From Bryum argenteum (taxonomy: Eukaryota; Streptophyta; Bryopsida; Bryales; Bryaceae), in the NCBI GenBank assembly GCA_037043015.1, contig CM073321.1, positions 31,164,101 to 31,228,100 of the forward strand: a stretch of DNA of 64,000 bases, in the 5' to 3' direction. Made by a program: the position numbers and the translations under genes. Positions 1 through 10,500 of the stretch are shown one piece after another. The notes below the pieces were generated by a model, which was not told where the DNA came from, made no database searches, and was given only the letters and a program-made list of their open reading frames with translations. Every line of letters starts with the position of its first letter. The first letter of the stretch is position 1.

Positions 1-1320
1 CTTTACAATCATTGGAATCAATACCACATACATCACATGCACACGTACATTGTATAGAAGTATGCATACCAGACTTTGAGTCCCTCATTGCAAACAAGGC
101 TTGTTTCATCATATCCATCTCCACATGATAGATACAACAACAAGTATTCTGGTCTTTTAAGGTTTTAACATACCGTGGTTGTAAACACTCAAAAGCCCTT
201 TGCTTGATTCTGCACTCAGGGTGGGCATCTCTGACCCCAGAAAAAGTTCAGTCTGCCCAAAACAAACAAAAGAGAATTAGAACAGAGTTAGTACCTCCAA
301 GTGAGCGTACAACAAATACATATTCCACAACTGTACGTCATGCATACTAGTAAGGTATACATATTGTACAAAAGAGAAGCCCACGAGCTGCTGCCACGAC
401 TACAATAAACACCGACCTGTGATACTAAATTACTTATCGAAAGAGCCTAGTTCACTTTTGTAGAATTGGAAATGCTCATAAAAAGAGAGATTTTAGTACA
501 AATCACACTATCTATGAAACCCTAAACCAGAAACTCTTACCTGAGTGTGTGTGAGGTAGTGCATTGCATGAACGACGTATTCGTTTGCACGAATACGTTT
601 TCTTGTGACGTCCTTCTTGTTCAGTGAGACTCTGGTATGTTGAGTCCACCAGAGCATTACCTTCTCCTTCACATAAGGAGACACACCTACTCTCTTCGCT
701 CTCTCCAACAATTGAAACCGATATGTCGGGTCCAAGCCAATCCTCCTACTAACAGCAGCATAAATATTCCTCGGATGAACTCCGAGCAGCCTCCCTAGAG
801 CCCTTGATCCATCGCACCCTTCGCACACGGCAGCATCAAGCAGGGCCCTTCTAGCCAAGAATACCCTCGAGTTGGCATTCTTCACTGACTGGAGCTCAGT
901 CCGAGAACTCTCCAAAAACACAAACGTCGACTTCGCTTCTTGAGGGTTGCTGTAGTACTCGGGGAATAGAGGCCACAAGCTATTGTGGTTGAGGAGCTTC
1001 TCCATTACCGCACGCTTACAATCTAGCGTGTGGCACCTCCTCAACTCGTCGTTGATTGCACGGGCAAGCTTGTTCGACATTCGAGAGGCTGTTCTCTCTG
1101 GTATCCTAGCCGCTTCTAAAGCAACATCACTTTCTTCTACGACGTCAACTTCTTCTAACACCCTCGCACGCCTCTTCTTCTAGCAAATACGGGCTTGCTC
1201 GTTTCGGGCGAGCCGCTTTTCTTCCGCTACAGCTGCCGCTCCGGCTGCCGCTATAGCCCTAACTTGGGGTCCAGGACGAGAAATACCTAAACGGCAATCT
1301 CTCAATTTAGTGTTTCCCAT
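1..1320 (-). CDS. Unrecognised multi-exon gene, 3' end outside the window
   Basis: Phase-consistent exons are 1320-541, 416-295 and 230 to beyond 1. The donor at 540/539 (CAG|GTAAGA), the acceptor ending CACAG at 417, the donor GGAG|GTACTA at 294 and the acceptor TCTGGGGTCAG ending at 231 join without breaking the frame. The ATG at 1320 (MGNTKLRDC) is the first plausible start. The middle exon 1 region holds a helix-turn-helix-like stretch (SRALGRLLGVHPRNIYAAV). The last exon is rich in Cys (FECLQPRY, NTCCCIYHVEMD, CTCACDVCG), which suggests a metal-binding domain. I do not recognise the family with certainty; similar Cys-rich YHVE proteins are, to my recollection, multicopy and transposon-associated in eukaryotes. 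An in-frame TAG at 1180-1182 separates the first 46 codons from the rest, so the copy may be broken or may start downstream. Confidence 0.5.
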
Positions 1321-2264
1321 CTCATCCAGTACCCCAAAGCAAATACTAGCCAAAACATAACTCAATAACACAGATCAAAAGTACCAGGGAGTCAGGAATC
1401 ACTACAATACAGAAGCACTCACACAAGGAGCAACAAATCCATCGCAAACTTGGATTTCGATCATCGCGCCACAAACGGGACGACACGCCGCCGAATTCTC
1501 AGGAAGATGGGCCAAATTGACAGAGTATAAGAACGGCGGCCGGAAAGCAACGGGAGTTAACTTGTTAACTGCAGCCGACTGCAGCCGATACCAGCTCTGC
1601 ATGTCAGTCAATTCAATGCAGCGAGCGATTATTTTAAGGTCCCAAATGGTACTCGTAGTACTACATTCTACTAGTTAGGGGATTGGAGAGATGTGCTCGA
1701 AAGCTCAAAGTTACTATTATTTCTAAAGAATTACCTCTCTACCACCCTTTTGTACTCCAGTTAGAGACGCTGTGCAAAAAAAAAAAACAAGTTTGGATCA
1801 TTTTTCACTAAATTCCGCTCAAAACCAATTTTAGCCTTTTGACCGTAAAAATTACCATGAGCGAAGAAGATCTACTCACATGCTTAGTGTGCTTTTGAAG
1901 GCTATATGCATGTATTTACATTATTCATGTGTGAATTTGTACTATCTTCCTAAATTCAAGGCAAACTTTGTGTGAATTTGCACTATCTTCCTAAATTCAA
2001 GGCAAACTTTGTACTTTTGTAATTTTTTGGCAGGCGCGAGTGTACTCTCAAAGAGGTGTAAAAGTAAATATTTTTAAGTGTTCACATTGAACTTTGAAGA
2101 GGAGTACAATGAAATCGTAATATTTATAAGTATTGACATCATCACCTCAAATAAAATTAGTACTTAAAGATTGGGATCTATCCTAAACAAGCCCTTGAAA
2201 TTGGCTACCCCTGCACAAGTGAATTTGAAACGTACTAAGTGTTCCACCTTAGTTGCTTTCGCCC
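1321..2264. other. Non-coding stretch with a 41-bp tandem duplication
   Basis: No convincing gene is seen. A 69-codon minus-strand ORF at 1402-1611 has no family signature or clear splice context. At about 1930-2011 a 41-bp segment (TGTGAATTTG...GGCAAACTT) is duplicated head to tail with one mismatch visible. The rest is AT-rich. Confidence 0.5.
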
Positions 2265-5165
2265 ATAGCCCAACCATACCACGCAGTGCAGAGCACGCTG
2301 GGTAGAGGCACGCTGGGTAGAGGGAGCCTTTGAGCTCGGCATTAATAGAAGCAGGGCCGACAAGGAGAAAATTTCCAAACAAATATAAATTCAGTCAGAC
2401 AAGTGTCAGACTTGCGTCGACGCAAGTATTGCACTCGTCCGACCAATTCTAATTTCAAAATCCTCAATTTGACAATCAAGCATCAAGACCAACATGCCAA
2501 AACGATCCGCCAACAACGAAGATCAGAATCTTGGCTCAGCGAGAAGCTTCATCGCCCAGGGTGGTGAAGACTTGGTTCCAACATTAAGCCCAACCCGGAG
2601 TACGCTGTGCAAGGGGAGCCCTGCAGCTCGGAATTGACAGCCCTGTTAGCCCAACCATACCACGTTGTGCACAGAACGCTGGGCAGAAGGAGCCAACGAG
2701 CTCCGCATTGCCAAAAGCTCGGCCGACAAGGTGAAAATTTCCGAAAAAAATGAAATTATGTCTGCCAAGTAATAGACTTGCGTCGACGCAAGTCTTGCAC
2801 TCCTTCTACCAATTCCAATTTCAAAATCCACAATTTGACAATCAAGCATCAAGAACAGCATGCCAAAACAATCCGCCAACAACGAAGATAAGAATCCGGG
2901 CTTAGCGAGGAGCTTCATTGCCCAGGGTGGTGAGGACTCGGTTCCAACTGTAAGCCCAACCCAGAGCACGTTGTGCAAGGGGAGCCATTGAGCTCGGCAT
3001 TGACAGCCCAGTTAGCCAAACCATACTACGGTGAGGAGAGCACGCTCGGCAGGGAGAGCCTACGAGCTCGGCATTGACAAAAGCTAGGCCCTCAAGGTGA
3101 AAATTTCCAAAAATAATGAAATTCAGTCGGACAAGTGTCAGACTTGCATCGACGCAAGTCTGGAATTCTTCCGACCAATTCCAATTTCAACGAGGATCAG
3201 AATTGGGGCTAAGCGAGGAGCTTCATCGACCAGGGTGGTGAGGACTTGGTTCCAACTGTAAGCCCAACCCCGAGCACGCTGTGCAAAGGAAGCCCTCGAG
3301 CTCGGCATTGACTGCCCTGTTAGCCAAACCATACCACACTGTGCAAGCACGCTGTGCAAGGGGAGCCCTCGAGCTCGCCATTGACAGCCGTGTTAGCCCA
3401 ACCATACCACACTGTGCAAGGGGAGCCCTCGAGCTCGGCATTGACAACCCTGTTAGCCCACCATACCACGTTGTGCACAGCACGCTAGGCAGGGGGAGCC
3501 TACGAGATTGAAATTGACACAAGCTGGGCCTACAAGGAAAAATTTCCAAAAAAATGAAATTCAGTCGGACAAGTGTCAGACTTGCGTCGTCGCAAGTATT
3601 GCACTCGTCCGACCAATTTCAATTGTAAAATTCTCAATTTGACAATCAAGCATCATGAACAACATGCCAAAACAATCCGCCAACAACGAAGATCAGAATC
3701 CGGGCTCTGCGAGGAGCTTCATCGCCCAGGGTGGTGAGGTTTTGGTCCCAATAGTAAGCCCAACCCCGAGCACGCTGTGCAAAGGGAGCCCTCGAGCACG
3801 GAATTGAGAGCCGTGTTTGCCCAACCATACCACGCTGTGCACAGCACGCTGGGCAGGGAGAGCCTAACACCTCGGCATTGACAAAAGCTAGGCCGACAAT
3901 GTGGAAATTTCCAAAAACAATAAAACTCAGTCGAACAAGTGTCAGACTTGCGTTGACGCAAGTCTTGCACTCGGCCGACCAATTCCAATTACAAAACCCT
4001 CAATTTGACAATCAGGCATCAAGAACAACATGCCAAAACAATCCGCCAACAACGAAGATCAGAATCCGGGCTCAGCGAGGAGCTTCATCGCCCAGGGTGG
4101 TGAGGACTTGGTCCCAATAGTAAGTCCAACCCCGAGCACGCTGTGCAAAGTGAGCCCTAGAGCTTGACATTGACCGCCGTGTTTGCCCAACCATACCACG
4201 ATGTGCAAGCACACTGGGTAGGGAGAGCCAACGAGCTCGGCATTGACAAAAGCTAGGTTCACAAGGTGAAAATTGCCAAAAAAAAGGAAATTTAGTCCGA
4301 CAAGTGTTTGACTTGCGTCGACATAAGTCTGGAACTCGTGCGACCAATTCAAATTTCAAAATCCTCAATTTGACAATCAAGTATCAAGAACAACATGCCA
4401 AAACAATCCGCCAACAACTAAGATCAGAATTCGGGCTCAGAAAGGAGCTTCATGGCCCAAGGTGGTGAGGACTTGGTTCCAACCGTAAGCCCAACCTCGA
4501 GCACGCTGTGCAAGCACGCTGTGCAAGGGGAGCCCTCGACCTCGGCATTGACAACCCAACTAGCCCAACCATACCACACTGTGCAAGCACGCTGTGCAAG
4601 GGGAGCCCTCGACCTCGGCATTGACAACCCAACTAGCCCAACCATACCACACTGTGCAAGCACGCTGTGCAAGGGGAGCCCTCGAGCTCGGCATTGACAA
4701 CCCTGTTAGCCCAACCATACCACGTTGTGCACAGCACACTGGGCAGGGGGAGCCTACGAGCTAGGCATTGATTGAAGCAAGGCCGAGAAGGTAAAAATTT
4801 CCGAAAAAAATGAAATTTAGTCGGACAAGTGTCAGAGTTGCGTTGACGCAAGTCTAGCACTCATCCGACCAATTCCAATTTCAAAATCCTCAATTTGACA
4901 ATCAAGCATCTAGAACAACATGCCAAAACATTCTGCAAACAACGAGGATCGGAATTGGGGTTCAGCGAGGAGCTTCATCGCCTAGGGTGGTGAGGACTTG
5001 GTTCCAACTGTAAGCCCAACCCCGAGCACGCTGTGCAAGGGGAGCCTCGAGCTCGGCATTGACAGAAAGTGGGCCGTGAAGGTGAAAAATGAAAATAAAA
5101 ATGAAATTGATTCTACTTGACAGCCCAACCATGAGCACGCTGTGCAGAGCAGGTTGTGCAGGACA
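2265..5165. repeat. Satellite-like tandem array, about 365-bp unit
   Basis: Seven recognisable anchors of the phrase GATCAGAATC..GGCTCAGCGAGGAGCTTCATC lie near 2520, 2887, 3188, 3690, 4058, 4422 and 4944. Spacings are about 300-370 bp, with two units expanded to about 500-520 bp. The expansion comes from an inner 73-bp repeat (AGCCCAACCATACCACACTG...) that is tandem at 4561-4710. Each unit carries GACTTGCGTCGACGCAAGTC or a close variant, a perfect 20-bp palindrome, at about 2409, 2769, 3149, 3588, 3949, 4311 and 4839. Short ORFs crossing the array follow the repeat and are not genes. Confidence 0.88.
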
Positions 5166-5397
5166 AGAGGAGCTTCATCGCCGGGGAGGTGAGCCTTTCT
5201 TCCCAAACACCTCGAGATAAACAAACACCTCCAAATGACTGTCTTAATGTTGGGGTTTCAGAAGATACAAATAGGCAGGGGTTTGCCGTAATCCATTCCT
5301 TTTCCAACTTGGCTCGACTCTTGATCGCTTGGCCTCAATTTGGATGAGTCCTGTAAATGGAAGAGAAGAGAGTCGACCCCGATGATTGAGAACTCAC

Positions 5398-5665
5398 ATT
5401 CTCAAGATCCTTGACGACTAGCTGCTCTTCTCTCATGGCAACTTCCTCCTCTCCTCGCAGCTCGTTCTCCTCTTCTCTGCGCAACCGCTCCATCTGCTCC
5501 TGAACTTCGTCTGCCATTTCTTCTTCTTCTTTGAACTGAGCACCTCTTTCCTTGAATTTGAAATATGCACAAGTAATCCAACCACGGTGCTAAACACAGC
5601 TGTGTAATAGATTTCATCAACTTCACAAATGAGGTCCGCATTCCATAGTCAACACTGTCAGCCAT
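5398..5665 (-). CDS. Possible small two-exon gene with acidic coiled-coil segment
   Basis: The ATG at 5665 has good context (CGAGATGGCTG). Exon 1 (5665-5627) could join exon 2 (5550-5398) in phase, using TTT|GTGAAG as donor and TTCAAG| as acceptor. Exon 2 ends at a good donor (GAGAAT|GTGAGT), so a further exon is expected but was not found. The product is charged and heptad-like (EEEEMADEVQEQMERLRREE), consistent with a coiled coil. Function is unknown. It could be a chance ORF beside the satellite array. Confidence 0.3.
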
Positions 5666-5989
5666 CTCGAATCTGCTTTTGTCAACGCAGATCCCTTAGC
5701 TCTTCTAAAAATACTACGCTATCAACTCGGCACTAATCACTGCGGCGGCGTACAGGAATCCAAAGTTAGGTTTCAATTAATCTCGATTGTCCTATTATCC
5801 GACTTTGGCACCATCACCAACCAATTTGCTGGTCGACCATCCTCCCGCGGAAATGACAAACGACGTCCTCGAAGGGACGCCTCCACAAGCTCCACAATGG
5901 ACAGGCGTAACAGGCGCTACTGCCAGCAGGACGTTCGCTGGAGGGGACGAGGTCGATGGAGGGGATGAGGTCCGCTGGAGCGGCAGACA

Positions 5990-6065
5990 GCCATCGGGCC
6001 GGCGCCTCTCAGCCCGCCTCTACCCGGCCCAAACCCGCCTTGACCCCGCCTCTTCCCCCATTAAC
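5990..6065. repeat. CCTACCCGG-type minisatellite, left part
   Basis: C-rich degenerate repeats (CTCTACCCGGCCCAAACCCGCCTTGACCCCG) end exactly at the CACTA insertion point. The same type of sequence resumes at 20483 and again at 21916, so this was one roughly 500-bp tract before two insertions. Confidence 0.7.
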
Positions 6066-7260
6066 CACTATAAGAAACCTGCGTTTTTAACGATGTTGTA
6101 AATGATGTCTAAAAAGACATCGTAGACATTAATTCGGATGTCTTATAGACGATAAGACATCCTAGACAGCTCAAATGTCTAAGCAGACGTCTAAAAAGAC
6201 ACGAAAATGTCTTAAGATCGAAGATGTCTTAAGGTAATTTTGGAATGGTAAAAAGTGTGCCACGTAGGTGCCACGTAGATGACACATCAGCTTGAATTCA
6301 ACGGGCAGTGCCACGTGGGGATGAAATTCATCATGATGTGGAATTTTACATGGTCCCACGAAAGATGACATGGCGGCGCCAGAATCCTACGTGGACCCTT
6401 TGAAAATCCAAAGTGGCACGCGGGAAAATCTCACGTGGCACGCGGGAAAATCCGACGTGGCACTCGGGAAAATCCGACATGGCACGCGGGAAAAGTTGAC
6501 GTGGACCAGGGAAAATGACGTGGCATGCCACGTCAGCATATTTCGGGGGGTTTCATGCTCATCTCATGATAGTATTAGACATGACTTAAGACGACTTTAA
6601 TGTCTTCGAAGACAACTTAGATGTCGTACAAGCTGGCTTGCAAGACGTATGCAATGTCTTACAAGATATCTTAGAATACATGTTTTATGTCTTATAAGAT
6701 GTCGTACAAGGTGTTTGAGATGTCTTTGAAGTGGTCTTTCAAAATGTGATAGACTAGTAGAAATCCGACGTGGAACCCGGGAGAAATTACGTGGCATGCC
6801 ACGTCAGCATTTCTTGAGGGCTTTATGCTTCAGTCAAGTTGATTTCGGACATCACGGAATACATCTTTGATGTCATACAATACATCTTATATGTCTTAAA
6901 TGATGTTTGAGTAGACATTGTATATGACTTTCTACATGTCTCAGAAGACATCCTTTATGGCTAAGAAGATGTCTTGGAAGACATTTGAGATTTTTTTGGA
7001 ACGCATCATAGATGTCTTCTAAGATGTTCAAGAAGACATTGTAGACGTCTTCTAAGATTGTTTTGAAGACATCTTGTATGTCTTTGAAGATGTCGCGCAA
7101 GACATTTTAGATGTATTATAAGATGTTGTACACAACATCCCAGATGTTTCTCAAGATTTCTTAGAACACATCGTTTATGTCTTCCAAGATATCTTGGAAG
7201 TTGTCTTTAATGACATAAAATTAGTATTCCAAAATGTCTGAGGTGATGTTTAAAGATGTT
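6066..7260. promoter_or_regulatory. CACTA left subterminal region with GATGTCTT motifs
   Basis: From 6098 to about 6240 and from 6570 to 7260 the sequence is packed with GATGTCTT, AAGACATC and close variants on both strands, one every 15-25 bp. By analogy with En/Spm these are the likely binding sites of the tnpA product, needed for excision and for control of the element. The binding itself is inferred. Confidence 0.7.
6405..6535. repeat. 22-bp minisatellite with G-box-like ACGTGG cores
   Basis: About five head-to-tail copies of a 22-bp unit built on ACGTGGCACGCGGGAAAA interrupt the left subterminal motif field. Related GCCACGTAGGTG/GCCACGTGGGG stretches lie just upstream at 6258-6320. The ACGTGG core resembles a plant G-box or ABRE site. 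Confidence 0.8.
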
Positions 7261-7542
7261 TATAATCGTCTGCCGGAACATCCTTTCAGACATGCAAGTC
7301 CTCGCATTTTGTTTTGATAGATGTTTTAAACCATGAAAACTTCTATACGTGGTGTTTATAACTTTACACATAGCCTCTTCCATTTCAGAGGTTTCACAAA
7401 CACATATGTATATCAGATCACACACAATTCCAAATGTCATATACACTTATAACTGCACGTCCAAAATCTGTTAGTGAAATATTAAAAACAGTACATATGA
7501 TCACATCACAATTTACATAGCATAAGTGTAATTGTTTGTGAC

Positions 7543-10500
7543 CTAAAAAAACCAAAAATATGCAATTGAATAACATCTTCTATGCAAAACACCATAGTAG
7601 TGACCTCCAAACCTTTCTTTGTGGACAATATCTTCATTTCTTCTTTCACGACTCGATCTTATTCCGGCGCCCTTCTTTAGTTTAGATGTTCCCTGTTCCC
7701 TTTGATGTGTCGGCCTTTGCCGGTTTGGACAATCCTGCAGACTTTGGCACTTGTGGGCGGTGTTGTCGATTTGTTTCGGACTTAAAGTGGCGCCCACATA
7801 TTCCGTGGGTGGAGCGGGTGTTTGAAAAGCGTCCTGATCATAAAATAATTTGATAATGAAGCAACATCACAATATAAAACATTCAGTATATATAACATGA
7901 TTCCACCATAAAACAAGGTCAATTATCTGCTCAGAAGATATCTTATACTAACAAAATATACTTGTATTGTTAAATACTTAACATCGCGTTCACCTATCAT
8001 AGATACTCACAATATATCTACTCTAGTATTACCTGCTCAGAGAGCACGGGATGAGGCGACCCCGCTGCAGACACTGGAGTTATGGCATCCTGAAACTCTT
8101 GCATTACTTCAACGGCTGTTGTGATGAGTGCCACTCCATCTCCCTCTCCAGAGCCCCCTCTTTTTGTCTGCTGCACCGGCATGCCTCCTTCCTTAGGCTT
8201 CATAGCGCATATGTTGACATTGTCTCTATCGCTATGATTGGACACGCTAGATGCTCCATGGTTTGGAGATGGTGGCCTAGTGTTCTCCGTGGTACCTGTC
8301 GGTGTTGGATTGACCTGCAATAACACGGGTATTGTAGGAACCGACATATCCATCACCTGCTGCACAGTCGAGTCAGTCTGTGAGGCCTTCACAGCTATCA
8401 GTTGTCGAAACATCGCCTCCAACCGCTGGTTTGAGTCATCAATCTTGGACTCCAGACGTGTGTTGGATGCTTCGATCTTCTCCTCCAAACGCTCATTCGA
8501 TGCCTCCATCTTCGCCTCCAGGTCGTCCATCCTTGTGTCTAAATCCCCGAGATCATCGCCATCACTGTCATTCTCCGCTTCCAGTCGCTTGTACTGCTCC
8601 TGTATCTCCTCGTTGATCTCAGTCTCGAAAGGTTCACGATGAAGTTTCATACACTACAACATTACAATCCAACATCACTTAAGAAGATACATACTTTTTC
8701 AAAAATATTTGTACAAACATTTCGAAAGACATTGAATTATACTTTTTGTAAGACACCTGTAGAGACATTAGCCATGACATCTGTTCAGACATCTCCATAG
8801 ATGTCTGCAAAGACATACAGAAAGACATACATAAAGACATTTCTAAAGACGTCTTCATAGTCAACTTCGTAGACGTCTGTTAAGACATCTGAATTCGCAT
8901 AAATAACATCTACAAAGACATTGGCAAAAACATAAAAACTTACTAGTTTCATTAACGCTGCGTCCCTGATTGATTGTTTTGTTGATGCCTTCAGTTTCTT
9001 CCCCCTCGACACGGACCGCATTCTCTCAGACATACCCTTCGAATTTCCAATTCTCCTATTTTTCGCAAGTCTGTTCCACTCTTCATCTGTCAATTCGGCA
9101 GGTTTATGTTCTCCTTTGTCTATGAGTTGGCCATACAGATATCGCCGGTTTGTCAGAGTCTTGTTTGCCCTTGGTGTTATCCAAGCTCGGTCCACAGTCT
9201 GCATTGAGCCGGCCCCCCTCACATCCCATCCTACAAACAAATGTCATCATAGTTGAGTCATGAAAACATTTAGTAGAACAACGTTTTATCCATTTTCATC
9301 ATGTACTAAGAATTCATAGTTTTATTCAGAAACAAATATATGTACCTTCCAACAAGCGCGTAAAAAACTGTTCCCTCAATTCGTAAGGCTGGTCACGCAT
9401 GTTGTAGCAGGGATCCAAGGCCCTGGTCATCAACCGTAGATCCTGCTCAAACGCCATTACAAGTACTCCGTACGGGCGGCCCTTCTCATCTACAGTGAGA
9501 GGCTTCTTCACAGCTGCAGTAACAGGAACTTTTGAACGGTCAGTTTTCCGTTCTACTGATTTGGGACGTTGCACCGGAACTTGAATCTCTCTAACGTCGT
9601 CAGAGCTGTCATCTGTGTCTTCATCGTCATTGTTCTCATCGTCCTCTTCATCTTCCGTTGTTTCATTTCTGCGGCTGAACAAAAAAATCATTGTCTCAGT
9701 AATCGTTAGAAGAAAAATCATTGTCTTAGTAAATGTTATAGAGGACTAAATGTTTTACTTACCGAGAGTCTTGCACCTCCTTGATGCGCTTACTGGAGGT
9801 AGGTTGCACAACTTGTAGCTTTGCTTTACCTTTAGCGTATGTCGATGCCTTCAAGTCTTGGCGATCCTTGGACCTACGCTCTTGAATTTGCCAACGAGAT
9901 GCATCATCTCCGTCGCTGCTCTGCTCAGCCCTGCGGGGCGACCGTTTGCGCTTAGGTGCACTCTTCTTTGTCATCCTGAGACGCCGTGCTGGCCACACCA
10001 CAAAAGCCTCCAAGTTCTTACCCTGAAACCACACACATTCATTAAGACATAAACTTATACATATCTAATGACATCGTAGACATCATATTAGATATCTCTG
10101 ATGACATCTTAGACAAGGTTTTTAGACATCTGTGATTACGTTTCAGACATTCTTTTAGACATCTCTGATGACATCTTAGACAATTTTTTTAGACATCTGT
10201 GATGACATCTTAGACATTCTTTTAGACATCTTTGATGACATCTTAGACAAGGTTTTTAGACATCTGTGATGACATCTAAGACATTGTTTTAGACATCTAA
10301 GACATTTTTTTAGACATCTCTGATGACATCTTAGACAATGTTTTTAGACGTCTGTGATGACATCTTAGACATTCTTTTAGACATCTCTGATGACATCTTA
10401 GACAATTGTTTTAGACATCTGTTATGACATCTAAGACATTTTTTTAGACATCTCTGACGACATCTTAGACAAGGTTTTTAGACATCTGTGATGACATCTA

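Noticed and set aside
2164-4860. Many overlapping ORFs of 60-110 codons on both strands
   Set aside because: They follow the satellite units and repeat with them; there are no domains or splice signals.
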